64,000 bases of DNA, taken from NCBI GenBank assembly GCA_030522415.1, contig CM060113.1, positions 10,026,565 through 10,090,564 of the forward strand, given 5' to 3'. The first letter of the stretch is position 1. Each line of letters opens with the position of its first letter. Shown here piece by piece: positions 22,878 to 33,304 of the stretch. The position numbers were made by a program, and so were the translations under genes. The DNA is from Channallabes apus. Taxonomy: Eukaryota; Chordata; Actinopteri; Siluriformes; Clariidae. Below the pieces are notes generated by a model, which saw nothing but the letters and a program-made list of their open reading frames with translations, made no database searches and was not told the origin of the DNA.

Positions 22878-23794
22878 AGCCCCACAAGTTCCTCTTGTGC
22901 TCTTAGAAGAGCCTGAGCAAGCTGTCCTAAAGGTTGAGAAGACAACGGCGGAACTACTTCAGGGTTGTAGGCAGGCTGAGAAGGAGAAGAATTATGCAAA
23001 GTATTTCTTCTACCATGTTGCAACTTCTTCCTACACTCTTTCTTCCGATGTCCCAGTTTTCCACAGTAATTACATTTGCCTTCTCTTTTAGGCCATCTAT
23101 TGTCTTCGTCTGTTGTGCTAAACGAAGCTGCTGCTACTCTCACCTTTGCCTTAACATCAGCATCCCTTTCCCATGCAGCTAACCTATCGAGATTACTCCT
23201 GAGAGTCATGGTAGACCAAGTTAGATCTAGGAATGGCAATGCTTTTCTGTACTCGGCTATAAGACCATCTGACCAGATGCGGACTAGGAGTCCCTTATCA
23301 TCAAGCACACTTTCAGAATCCTCAACTAATCCACTGTAAGTTACAGCTGACTGACAAAACTGTTCAGTGTATTCATTTACAGATTCTTCTTTCTTCTGCA
23401 CACAGTTAGTAATTCTGGACCAGTCTACCTTGGGTCCCATGATGTTCTTTTGAATTTTCAAGACACCTTCTCTCAAATCACTTTTACTGGCATGTTGTAG
23501 TTCAGAAGTAACAGCAGACTTAAAACGATTGAATTCCGACTCAGTTAGAATTTGTGACATCAGCTGTGTGACTTCTTCTAATGACATGTTGTAAAGACAT
23601 ATTTTTCTGATCAAAGTTCTTCTAAATTCAGAAAAATTAGTGCGTGCTGAGGGTAAGCTCTGGGATAGTCTCTCTATATCCTTAGGTCCTAGTGGTTTAT
23701 TAACAGTTTGGACTTGGACAACGGAAGAGTTCGGAGGAACACTTGCAATACAATCAATTCCCTGAGATCTCTTCCTAGCACCACATACGTTCAC
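22874..23794 (-). pseudogene. Retroviral gag: capsid and nucleocapsid
   Basis: An open stretch of 306 codons. The capsid-like helical region includes a major-homology-type stretch around residues 135-155 (EESVNEYTEQF). A single CCHC zinc knuckle sits at residues 241-254 (CNYCGKLGHRKKEC), followed by a basic tail. One knuckle fits gamma/epsilon-like retroviruses. The stop TGA overlaps the start of the RT segment by 4 bases. The upstream gag part is separated by a stop near 23795. Confidence 0.8.
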
Positions 23795-24088
23795 TCAATC
23801 TACAGGCACATCTGATTGGATGGCTACATCTGTGTCAAAGAAAGCTTGTAAGTCAGGATAGTTGTTATCAGACTGACTAACTTTATCCACATCAATTCTT
23901 ACTGAAGCTTGGTTGTGGTTCAGTTTCTTCTTCAAAGAGGATACTCTAGCACAGAGCTCTTGGATCTGTTCCTCTAGCTCAGAGATACGCTGAGACTGTT
24001 GTGTACTTTGCGTTAAACCAAATTCTCTATGGCAGCAGATAATGCCTTTCACATTTTTCTTATGAATGCATGCTCCTAATTTTTGCAC
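23795..24088 (-). pseudogene. Retroviral gag N-terminal fragment with coiled coil
   Basis: A 97-codon open stretch upstream of the capsid segment. Residues about 33-60 form heptads (RISELEEQIQELCARVSSLK). The first ATG at 24088 is about 175 bases from the primer site, but the natural gag start is not certain. Confidence 0.55.
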
Positions 24089-24263
24089 TCATCTACAGAC
24101 CAAGTCTTGTCTGGATGGATCTCATAATTCTGAGTTAGTTGTTGTCTCACTTCCTCAGTAACTATTAGGTTCATTTGCACTCCTAACAGTGATTTGAATC
24201 AGACCATGAAGGAGTCGCAAGACCACCTTTTTTAGTTGTGGGGGGATTCAGGTGAGGAGCTCT

Positions 24264-24281
24264 ATCTGGGTCACGGCACCA
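24264..24281 (-). promoter_or_regulatory. Retroviral primer-binding site, tRNA-His type
   Basis: On the minus strand this 18-mer is TGGTGCCGTGACCCAGAT, two bases different from the complement of the tRNA-His 3' end. It lies four bases from the 5' LTR end. Confidence 0.8.
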
Positions 24282-24285
24282 AAAC

Positions 24286-24849
24286 TGTTCGGAACTTTTT
24301 CAGAGACCAGGAGACGTTGGGATATCATTCAAGCAGAAGTTACTCTTTATTGAGAACTCGCCGAGTGTCGCTGTAGTCATCCAAGTCTTAACTAAAACTC
24401 AGCTCTGGAGAGTATATATTTTTCAAGAGGGAGGGACACAAAGAGGTGGAGACAATCTAAACAAAGCATAGTGTGGTACAGGAGTCAGCCTGGTAACGGA
24501 AGTTCCCCAGACCTGATATCATCAGCATAACAGTGGCTTTCAAACGCATAGGTGCTAATCTAATCAGCCTGACAGTATCACCCAAACCTTTACATTATAA
24601 TAGAGACAAAGGCATGGCCTGGCCTTGAGATTAGCATTCACATTGACTGTGGGACCCTACCCAGTGGTCAGGAAGTACATAAAGACAAAAGGTTAAATGT
24701 CTCTGACACCTGGGCCACCAGACTTAGATTTTCTTAGAATGTCACCATCTTTACTTTAAAATGTAAAACCCAATGTACATAACTTGTTCAGTTTATATAC
24801 TATTACGTTGGAAGTTAGATTTAACATTTTATAAATGTGTAATCCTACA
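24286..24849 (-). repeat. Retroviral 5' LTR (full length)
   Basis: 564 bp, TGTTCGG to CCTACA on the + strand. It contains the middle section missing from the other LTR. Shared flanks with that LTR show only scattered differences, including single-base changes and a few short indels. Confidence 0.85.
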
Positions 24850-25126
24850 CTACAGATGATTAAGGTGATTTAAAAAATCAAAAGCAATAGCTGTCACAAT
24901 GTACAGTACAGTATATGCTTATATGTAACAAAATACTATTGGAGCATTAGATCATGCTAGAATTACATATACTTTATATAACATTATACATATACAATTT
25001 TCATATATTTGGGGAATTCCTGGGAGGCCAGCACAGACATGAAGCAAGTGGTCTAATTATGTCTGTAGTGTACTGAGAAAACCTGGGATATGCTAGGATA
25101 AGTACATCAGTGTAGCAGCGTACCGA

Positions 25127-25129
<3 letters not shown>

Positions 25130-25186
<57 letters not shown>
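25130..25186. repeat. AC microsatellite
   Basis: About 57 bases of uninterrupted AC. Confidence 0.95.
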
Positions 25187-25188
<2 letters not shown>

Positions 25189-25761
25189 GCATCAAGGTAT
25201 TGACATCTTCATTAGCATTGCTCAATGTTACTATGGCAGCAAAAGTTGAAAAGAAAAAGGAGAAAGAACTCACCTATTCTACTGGAATGTTTAAATTTCA
25301 CAGTGTCTCCTAATTATAACTAAAAATCTTTTTAGACCCATAAATGTGAAGGATTTTCCTTCAAGTTTTCCTCTTTAAAAAATATGTTCATTTTACTGCA
25401 ATGGGCATCAAATGCTGACCAGGCATTCCTTTTCAGATTATGCTTTTATGATCTACCAGTCAAATCAATATGCTGATCTGGAGCCAAAATAACACAAAGT
25501 GTGTTACCAATGAGCCCATATATCTCACACTTTGCTGAGTGTTGATGCACCTGGGATCACACATAGCAGGTGGTGGAAACGGTGCTGTATTGATGAAAGT
25601 GGCAGAGCAGCTGAAAGTGGATAAACATTACAGTAATGAGGCTCTCATGCTCTGTAATGGTGTCATATGACAATTATGTTTGTATTGTCGACTAAAATAA
25701 TTATGACTAGGGTGTGAATGTATTCTCTATTCTTGTTGCATTACCTGCCTTTTACACACAT

Positions 25762-25789
25762 AGTGTATACACACACATACACACACACC

Positions 25790-25846
<57 letters not shown>
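25762..25846. repeat. AC microsatellite
   Basis: About 85 bases of AC with interruptions near the left side. Confidence 0.95.
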
Positions 25847-25849
<3 letters not shown>

Positions 25850-26125
25850 CTTCTGAAAAACAATAGGACTTCCAGAAATCCGTATCCATCATGCCAACTT
25901 ATATCCATTTAATTTGAATTTATATAGATGTGAACAGAAGCTGAAATCCATTGTTAAACAAGAGCATGAACAGAATAAATATAGTTCTTTTATAGATGTT
26001 TTTACCATCGGCTAAAAATCCATCATGCATTTCAATGAGAAAAATATTTTTTTAATATTGTTAAAACTTTACAGTAAATCACATCACTACATGGCTATCC
26101 TCATAATCACAAAATATTTAAATTA

Positions 26126-26126
<1 letters not shown>

Positions 26127-26169
<43 letters not shown>
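26127..26169. repeat. TTA microsatellite
   Basis: About 14 TTA units. Confidence 0.95.
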
Positions 26170-26170
<1 letters not shown>

Positions 26171-26600
26171 AATTGATTAATTCATTAATTAAACATTGTG
26201 TTTCAGGTCTTTTTACAGCATTGGCAGGAAGAGGCTTGCCTTTTCCACGCTATATCCTTGATTGCAAACTATCACACACAAACTAGATCAATTGGTTGAC
26301 ACAAGAAGCCATGTGATTGGTCAGAGCAACCAGCCATGTTACCGTAAATGCTGAATAAGTGGAATGTTACATACACCATGGTCTGGCAAAAATATATGAA
26401 TAACCTGAGTTGTTGAGAGGCTGCTTTAGGGATAATTTTAGCAAATTTGGAATCTGCATTAAGGTTGGTCAGAGGTGGTAAATTACTGTATGTTTTAGAA
26501 ATATAGAAGGTGTATGATTACTACTTACAGTACATGTGCTTAGCCTCGATTGATTGATTGATAGATCCCAAAGGAAAATTGTTTTTAAAAAAAGGCTTTT

Positions 26601-26670
26601 GCAGAGGATGGTTTCAATCCACCAACCTCTGGGTTATGGGCCCAGCACACTTTTGCTGCACCACTCTGCT
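26601..26670 (-). tRNA. Initiator-Met tRNA-like gene (CAT), probably decayed
   Basis: The minus strand reads AGCAGAGTGG...CATCCTCTGC, with matching acceptor strands AGCAGAG/CTCTGC. The anticodon stem-loop is TGCTGGGCCCATAACCCAG with anticodon CAT at 26636-26638, and the T arm includes GGATTGAAACC. Length and spacing fit vertebrate tRNA-iMet. Compared with the canonical sequence, most changes look like CpG decay (CG to TG or CA), including one in the B box. A run of seven T lies just downstream as a possible Pol III terminator. It is probably a pseudogene or the head of a repeat. Confidence 0.6.
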
Positions 26671-26679
26671 AATCACAAA

Positions 26680-26752
26680 CACCCGAGATGGGACTCGAAC
26701 CCACACTCCCCAGCTCAGGCAGCTGACACTTTATCCATTAGGCGACTGGGGC
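26680..26752 (-). tRNA. tRNA-Arg(CCT)-like gene, probably a pseudogene
   Basis: 73 nt on the minus strand: GCCCCAGTCGCCTAATGG (A box region), anticodon arm with CCT at 26717-26719, and T arm GTGGGTTCGAGTCCCA with an intact B box. The base before the anticodon is G in place of the invariant U33, and the acceptor stem has one mismatch, so it is unlikely to work. It lies nine bases upstream of the iMet-like gene on the same strand. Confidence 0.6.
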
Positions 26753-26759
26753 TTGGAGT

Positions 26760-28145
26760 CCTGTTTTGCTTTCACTGTATAGCGGTAAAATTCTTGCAAC
26801 GTTTTAGTTTTAACACTCTCTTTTAGAAAACGTGACAAATTGCAAAAATACAATTAAAACGAAAGCTATTGTTATAAAAACATAAAATACAACACCCTTC
26901 CAACAATACCACAAAACACTACTTGTGAAAAGGGGTGTGGGATGGGAAGTGTTTATTAATAATTAAAAAAAATGAACAAATAAATAAACAAATTAATTAA
27001 ATAAAAATACATATAAAAAAAACACAAAATGATTAGGAAAGTGTAAAATATTATTCAAATTTACCTTGAATTATTCTATGAATTACCTATATTATCTAAA
27101 GCTTGAAGGACATGCCACTGATGTAAATAATTTAGAATACTGTTTACTGTAATGTAAAATAATTAAAAGAAATTTAAGTATGAGTGTCTCTCATTTTATT
27201 CCCTTCTCCTTGTTCATATGACATGAAAACTTGAACTTTCCAAGAATAACGAGGCCTGCTGTTAGGCTACATGCACCTTTCTAATAACTGTAATTCAGTC
27301 CTGTTCTGTATTAATTGCCTCTGCAAATACATGGTAAGTCTTATGCAGAAAGCTTTAAAGTACTTCACCTATTGTTTAATGGAGTAGAAACTTTTATAAA
27401 CAACCCGGTTCGTAAGACTCCATAAAGATAGTTGCAGTGCTGTTGAGTGAGTAAAATACATGATTCATTCTTTTCTTTACTGCTTGTGTAATATAGCAGC
27501 TTGCAGAGAGGAAAGTGTTTGGTGAGCGGAAAGAAAAAAAAAACACTTGCCAATCTAAAGTAATCACTTCACAGCTGTCCTTAGTGCGTTTCCCAAGTAC
27601 TCATTATGTTGGATGGAGGCTGAGCAACTATTCAGACCCCTGAGAGTAACCACAACCTCCGTCCATGCATAATCAGAAATGACAGCTTTGTCAACATCTG
27701 GCGAGTGCATGGCAACGCAATCATGAGCAAAATAACATTTTGCGTGTCAGCCCGATGTGTTGCTGATGATAAATTGTGTGTGGGCTAGTTGGTGCAGAGG
27801 ACACAGGGAGCCCTCAGGGACTTGTACAGTTTGTGCTGCAGAGACCTAACTTTTTGGACTGGGTGAATGTGGGCAGCAAAAAAATAAAACATAAAAAAGG
27901 GCAAGTTGAGAAGTGAATAAGAAGAGCTAAGTACCAAAAGGAGCAGCAAATAATGCCAGCGTGAGTGAGTGGCTGTGATGCTGCCATTATGCTGAAATCT
28001 GCATTCACGGTGTACAGATGCTGCATACTACAGTACTCCTCCTCTAACACTACTACCTTCAATTAGATGAACAATGAGAACAGTGTCACAGAGCACTAGC
28101 GAACAGAGCACAGTGGCTAAAACTGTGTGCTAGCAAAAGACAAAA

Positions 28146-28176
<31 letters not shown>

Positions 28177-28394
28177 ATAATTCCCATACACACAAGGCAA
28201 TTATCTGTGCATGTATTGCAGAATTTATCAGAAAAAATGGAGTTCGATAGAGGTAATAGCAAACAATAAGCAATTTTGATAGAATTTAAACTAGCTTTTA
28301 TGAAAGTATCTTATGTGTAGGCGACCACACTGTGGTCTCATTCTTTCACAATTCTTTCACTGAGTCTACTGTATGTGCTTGTAGTCTGGCAGTT
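26760..28394. other. Gene-free interval
   Basis: No coding resemblance. A GT run is at 28147-28170. The stretch 27600-27790 is less AT-rich than its surroundings but has no recognised feature. Confidence 0.5.
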
Positions 28395-28545
28395 GTCCTC
28401 ATGGATTTCCTCCGGGTATGGAGGAATGGATTGGCACCCTATATTAGGGTAAAACCCGCCCGGTGCCCTGAATTTCCTGGGATGGGCTCCAGGGTTTTCC
28501 TGGAAGCCCCTGATAGCAAAAGAGGCAAAAGTTTCTTTCCTCACT
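28395..28545 (+). repeat. SINE fragment, tRNA-type family (decayed)
   Basis: Matches the 3' half of the family at 16727 in pieces: GATTGGCACCCT, CCCGGTGCCCTGA, GATGGGCTCCAGG. Confidence 0.45.
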
Positions 28546-28597
28546 CGTCACTTTCCACTTTCTATTCTATTCAATGTAATGAGAATTTCAACAAAGA

Positions 28598-28864
28598 AAC
28601 GTCTCGGGTTACATTGCTGTAACCCTGTTCCCTGAAAAGCGGGAACGAGATGCTGCGTGAAAACGCTATGGGAACCATTTTGTTGCGTTGCCGGTCGTTG
28701 AAGCATGCTGTGAAAACACGCCAAAGTTTTTGGCTATATATAACCTCTACCAGGTGACGTCATCTGATTAGATGTAGGTGGAGGTTATAAAAACAGGTGA
28801 GCTGGCAACAACCTCAGATTAATTTGTCTGAACAGCCGTCTGGTCATGTGGTAGTGTGGCATTC
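28598..28864 (-). repeat. DIRS II right terminal repeat with outer extension
   Basis: 28649-28819 is the reverse complement of 32754-32924 with few mismatches and includes a TATATATAACC promoter-like box. The outer 28598-28658 is the exact or near-exact inverse of 28867-28927. Confidence 0.85.
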
Positions 28865-28866
28865 AG

Positions 28867-28973
28867 ACGCAGCATCTCGTTCCCGCCTTTCAGGGAACAG
28901 GGTTACAGCAATGTAACCCGAGACGTTCCCTTTCAAGGATTCACTCGATGCTGTGTGAAAAGGCAATGGGAAC
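28867..28973. repeat. DIRS II internal complementary region
   Basis: The first part (28867-28927) is the inverse of the element's left outer edge 28598-28658. The second (about 28925-28973) repeats the inverted right outer edge (the GTTCCCTTTCAAGG...CACTCGATGCTG block of 32946-32900). It therefore carries both element ends joined, the arrangement known for DIRS elements and thought to template the ends during circle formation. Confidence 0.8.
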
Positions 28974-29164
28974 AAGAATACCAACACTGCCGCACTACAG
29001 GTGTCTGGACCCCAAGGTTGTGTAGCGTGTGCGCACAAAGCCAAGAAGGTCTCAGAACTAGCCTGGGCATCTAACTTGGGGGCAGTGAGCCCGGAGTAGC
29101 ATGAACATCCAGATTATAAATGTAAGAAATGTGTGCGTGGAGGACCAACCCTTCGCGCCACACA

Positions 29165-30600
29165 ATTACTGCAGGTGATACCTCCTGCTGGTGAGACTGG
29201 GACGATCACCCTGGTTGGGTGAGCCCTGCTTCCCAGAGGCGAAGTGAACCCACGCGCCTCATAGAAGAGGGCAATATGCATCTCTCACCCAGTATAGTGG
29301 CGCTCCGACTTACGCCACTAGCTGATGCGGTGGACGTGAATCTGAAGAGCACATACTGGACAGTAAGTGAAGTTTCTCCTGCTCCGATGCTGTAAAAGGC
29401 GGAGGACAGAAGGCTTCAACAATGCAGCTAAGAACATCCTGAGGGTACTAGGGCACAAGCCCAAGGACAAGCCTTTCCTGCAGAAGCTCCAGCACTGAAA
29501 CATTTCGGCAGTGGACTGGGTCTACCTGCTTGGCACACACTTGTTGCAGGGGAATACCTCTAATACCTGCTAATCCAATAGCTGAGGCGATCCCCTGGTT
29601 GAATGAGCCCTGATTCCTAGAGGTGAACTGAGCCCACGCGCCTCATAGGAGAGGTCAATAGCATCTCTCATCCAAAGCATGTAGAAGCTGCTCTGACCTA
29701 CGCCACTAGCTGATGCGGTGGACATAGATCTAAAGAGCACAAGCTGGACACAGCAAGTGAAGTCTCTCCTGCTCCGAAGCTGTAAGCGTGGAGGACAGAA
29801 GGCTTCAAAAGCAATAGGGTGCCTGTTGGGTTTATAGAGCTTTCGGAAGATAGTTGAGAGAGGATGCAGTTACGTGCGTCCTGAGAGTACTAGGGCACAG
29901 ACCCGAGGACGGAAACTCCAGCACTGAAACAATTCGGCAGTGGACTGGGTTTACCTGCTTAGCAGACACTTGCTGCAGGGGAATACCTCTTGCCAGTGCA
30001 ATAGATGAGGCAATCCCCTTGGCTGAAAGAGCCCTGATTCCTAGAGGCGAAGTGAGCCCACGCGCCTCATAGGAGAGGGCAATAACATGTCTCATCCAGA
30101 ACATGTAGAAACTGCTCTGACCTACGCCACTAGCTAATGCAGTGGACGTAGATCTGAAGAGCACAAGCTGGACACCGCAAGTGAAGTCTCTCCTGCTCCG
30201 AAGCTGTAAGTGCGGAGGACAGAAGGCTTCAAAAGCAATAGGGTGCCTCTTGGGTTTATAGAGCTTTCGGAAGATAGTTGAGAGAGGATGCAGTCACGTA
30301 CGTCCTGAGAGTACTAGGGCAGAGACCCGAGGACGGAAACTCCAGCACTGAAACAATTCGGCAGTGGACTGGGTTTACCTGTTTAGCAGATACTTGCTGC
30401 AGGGGAATACCTCTTGCTAATGCAATAGATGAGGCAATCCCCAAGGTTGAAAGGGCCCTGATTCCCAGAGGCGAAGTGAGCCCACGCGCCTCGTAGGAGA
30501 GGGCAATAGCATCTCTCATCCAAAACATGTAGAAGCTGCTCTGACCTACGCCACTAGCTGATGCGGTGGACGTAAATCTGAAGAGCAGTAAAAGGCGAAG
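29165..30600 (-). pseudogene. DIRS II tyrosine recombinase segment, four tandem copies
   Basis: A recombinase segment occurs four times in direct array; the landmark (G/A)ATGC(G/A)GTGGAC is at 29324, 29712, 30136 and 30560, so the spacings are 388, 424 and 424. On the minus strand each unit reads from a linker block (VNPVHCRIVS, SGLCPSTLRTYV) through FTSTASASGVGQSSF to EARGLTSPLGIRAL...GIASSIALARGIPLQQV. The HxxR recombinase motif expected at AHSTRG is ALSAKG or ALSTLG, so the catalytic His and Arg are lost. Units 3 and 4 are nearly identical; unit 1 is the most diverged. The reading 30256-30903 joins part of this with RNase H but is not a real gene. Confidence 0.75.
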
Positions 30601-30779
30601 CATATCTTGGAAGGCAGGGGGTCCGCCTTGATACATGACAATCTCTCCCTGACTACTTAGGAGTGGGGTTACCATTCCCCGTGTGTCAGAGATAGACTGG
30701 ACAGTACTACTGCTCCCACATCCATGCTGGAATGTAAATCGCCCTGAGGGACAGGGACCTGGTGCGCTAGCTGTTAGCG

Positions 30780-31975
30780 GCGCGAGCACAGTCTGTCCTG
30801 GCGATAATATATGAGAGTGCCATATTGTTGTCCACCGCACTAGCACATGGCAGCCTCTCAACTGCTGGAGGAAGTGCTTTAGGGCCAGGAATAGAGCCAT
30901 CATCTCGAGGCAATTGATGTGCCATGCGAGAAGATAGCCTCTCCAGCTCCCTTGGGCTGGACGGTCATCAGAGACCGCACCCCAGCCTGTGAGGGAAGCA
31001 TCTGTCGTTAGCCTAGCGATGACAAGATGAACTTAGAGTGGGACCCAGAGTAGAGACCGGGGTCTGAACCACGTAGAAAGGGTACGAAGCACCTGGCGCG
31101 TAACCCATATTGGGGATTGGCCCTAGTGATATCCCCTGGTTCTTAGCCACAACTTGGAATGCTCTCATGTGCAGAAGGGCCAAAGGTGTCACCGTGGATA
31201 CAGCTGCCATGAGAGCTAGGATGTCTGAAAGTGATGGTCACTTTCTGGTCTAGCTTGTTTTCCTTGAGGGTGTTGAGAATGGGTTCGATACGAGCGGGAG
31301 ACAGCTGTGCCCGCTTACGACTGAATCCCATATGCACAGGAAAGAGCACGCTTTGTGGCGTTGGGTCCCAGTCCCGAGAACAGAGATGAGCTAGGACGAC
31401 ATGTTTATGTCGAAGCACTAGCCACCGGATGCCCTGGGACTCCCATAAGAACCAGGGCTAAATCCGTGCATTTTGTATGTGTGCGAGTGAGCTAGACCAA
31501 TGGAAGGACCCAATACTGGTAAGCTTCGCCCCCGAAAGCGAACCTCAGGATCTTCCTGTGGCAATGTTTCTATATGAAAGTAAGCGTCCTTAAATCGATT
31601 GTCAGAAACAATCGCTTGGTAGGGTTGAGAGCAATCACCTTTACAGTCAACATTTGAACTGTATTCATTGATTTTCAGGTAGGAGAGCCCGCAGAATCAG
31701 AAAAATTGGACGCAGCCCCCGTTCCTCTTGGGAACCAAGAATACGGACTGTAGTAGCCTGACTCACTGTCTGGTCGGGGAACATGTTCCATGGCCCCCTT
31801 CCCGGCAGCTTGTCAGCAGATGCGCACTTTCTGGTTTCATGGAAGTGGAGACCACGCCATTGAAACACAGAAGGTGAAGTGAGAACTGAATCATGTAGTT
31901 CCTCTCTCCAGTGCTTAGTACCCAAGGAGATATACTTGGCAGTAGCTTCCACGCTGCCAGTTTCTCATAAAAGGG
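30780..31975 (-). pseudogene. DIRS II reverse transcriptase and RNase H, degenerate
   Basis: On the minus strand, with many frame changes: KDAYFHIE-like RT block near 31575, RT thumb (AQLSPARIEPILNTLK) near 31300, LLHMRAFQ near 31160. RNase H begins with a TTDAS-like block at about 31010 and continues as MALFLALKHFLQQLRGCHVLVR near 30840-30905. Domain order matches DIRS RT-RNase H. The RT polymerase box was not found. Confidence 0.7.
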
Positions 31976-32000
31976 CAAAAGTTTCGGCGGCTTGGTTAAA

Positions 32001-32024
32001 AAGGGGGGGGGGGGGAGGGGGGGG
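32001..32024. repeat. G homopolymer tract
   Basis: Thirteen G, one A, then eight G. On the coding strand of DIRS II this would be a poly-Pro run. Such tracts are unstable and can form quadruplexes. Confidence 0.9.
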
Positions 32025-32299
32025 TGTTAGATGTTCGGCATCCTGAAGCCTGGCAGGAAAAACCGAAGAACTAACAGCCTATTGGAGACTGGTGTTGCCC
32101 GAACACCAGTGGTGGGAAGATAAAAGTCTACACAGCTAGAAAGGAAGTATAAGCTTACCAGGGAGGATGATGTCCCAGGAGAGAGATAGCCTGTGAAGCG
32201 TCTCTGCTATCTGGGCATCATCATATAATCCCGCGTTTCCACATCAACTATATTTAAATAAATAAATAAGTCGATGGTAGGAAAAACACAGCATGAATA

Positions 32300-32640
32300 C
32301 AGCTTACTCCATGAAAGGGTTAACTCATATGGAGAGAGCTAAGAGGGGGGGGAGAGCGTCGTTGAGGCTCCGCCCCTCCGGCCACCCGACAGAAGCTGCC
32401 GTCTACTCCTTTTTTTTTTTTTTTAAGTGCTTAAGGCTATTTTCATCTCCGGTAAGCAGGAGAGGAATCCTCGTGATGACAACGCGGAAGAAAGGAGTTT
32501 TCTTACCTCTGTCTGCCGCAGCTCTGTCAGATGCATGAGTTTTAAGCCAGGAATGCGTGGCGGCTTGCAGCTTCTCACGGAATGCGCGGCGCACGCAGCA
32601 CTAGTCGAAGCAGTGTAGAGATCGCACTCCGATATGGATT
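32300..32640 (-). pseudogene. DIRS II gag fragment
   Basis: The minus strand has an open piece at 32403-32594 (FREKLQAATHSWLK, HASDRAAADRG) homologous to the gag-region arms at 9440-9660 and 11250-11460. It ends at a long T/A run (about 32408-32424) that interrupts the frame. Confidence 0.6.
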
Positions 32641-32753
32641 ATCACACACGGAGGGATATCTGGTTTAAACTAGTCAAATTGGTGAGTTAAACACCTTCTT
32701 ATTTTGCTGGTTTAACACAAGCACGCTTCACAACAAGGCTGTGAAGACAAATG

Positions 32754-32946
32754 ATCTGAGGTTGTTGCCGGCTCACCTGTTTTTAAAACCTCCACCTACA
32801 TCTAATCAGATGACGTCACCTGGTAGAGGTTATATATAGCCAAAAACTTTGGCGTGTTTTCACAGCATGCTTCAACGACCGGCAACGCGACAAAATGGTT
32901 CCCATAGCGTTTTCACGCAGCATCGAGTGAAGCCTTGAAAGGGAAC
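32754..32946 (-). repeat. DIRS II left terminal repeat
   Basis: The 171-bp core 32754-32924 is the inverse of 28649-28819. The outer edge ends GCCTTGAAAGGGAAC. Contains GTTATATATAG as the TATA-like box. Confidence 0.85.
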
Positions 32947-33304
32947 AGTAGATACATTGATGAAATCACTGGACTTAATCTTCCATTAAGAAATGCTATT
33001 TTATAAAACTGAAAGATGTTGAGGTAAAGCAATTATTGATTTACAAAATTACAAGAAAATTGCCGCTGTAAAGCTTTTGAAGTTGATTTGTTTGAGCAGA
33101 GCGTACAGGCCAGATAGCTGGATAGACTAAAGCTCCATAAACTGCTAGTCAAACTGTGTAGTGAGTAGGAAAACATTAACCACAGTGGATATTGACCAAC
33201 AATGAAAAAAAAATAATAATAAATTTCAATTTATAAAAAGTAGGAATTTATTGAAATATAAAATTTCAGCATTGTTGGTGATTACACAAAGTATAAAGAT
33301 TAAT
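32947..33304. other. AT-rich interval, no gene seen
   Basis: Nothing recognisable. Confidence 0.5.

Larger units (their letters stand above)
20042..24849 (-). mobile_element. Endogenous retrovirus, defective, two LTRs
   Basis: A 4.8-kb provirus on the minus strand. The two LTRs are 20042-20427 and 24286-24849. The 4-bp direct repeat CTAC flanks it (20038-20041 and 24850-24853). A primer-binding site lies at 24264-24281 and a polypurine tract at about 20428-20438. Order on the minus strand: 5' LTR, PBS, gag pieces, RT connection plus RNase H, start of integrase, env remnant, PPT, 3' LTR. Protease, the RT polymerase core, most of integrase and the surface part of env are missing. The Pol parts resemble gamma/epsilon-type (class I) retroviruses. 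It is a fossil and cannot replicate. Confidence 0.85.
24854..26600. other. Gene-free interval with three microsatellites
   Basis: No coding resemblance. AC runs lie at 25130-25186 and 25762-25846, and a TTA run at 26127-26169. Confidence 0.6.
28598..32946 (-). mobile_element. DIRS retrotransposon II, full span, degenerate
   Basis: About 4.35 kb on the minus strand, with inverted terminal repeats 28649-28819 and 32754-32924 (171 bp each) and an internal complementary region at 28867-28973. Order on the minus strand: left repeat, gag (32640-32300), RT and RNase H (about 31975-30780), tyrosine recombinase segment in four tandem copies (30600-29165), internal complementary region, right repeat. 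DIRS elements integrate by a tyrosine recombinase through a circle and make no target duplication; none is seen. All coding parts are broken. Confidence 0.85.

Noticed and set aside
23076..23339. Plus-strand frame of 87 codons within the retrovirus
   Set aside because: Antisense to gag, with no independent support.
26554..26826. 90-codon + strand frame over the tRNA-like pair
   Set aside because: Accidental opening across tRNA sequences; the residues are translations of the tRNA complements.
29854..30496. Two near-identical 72-codon + strand frames taken as a duplicated gene
   Set aside because: They are antisense shadows of the tandem recombinase units.
29165..30600. CRISPR-like array
   Set aside because: The units are about 390-424 bp, degenerate and recombinase-derived, with no short repeat-spacer pattern; the organism is a vertebrate.
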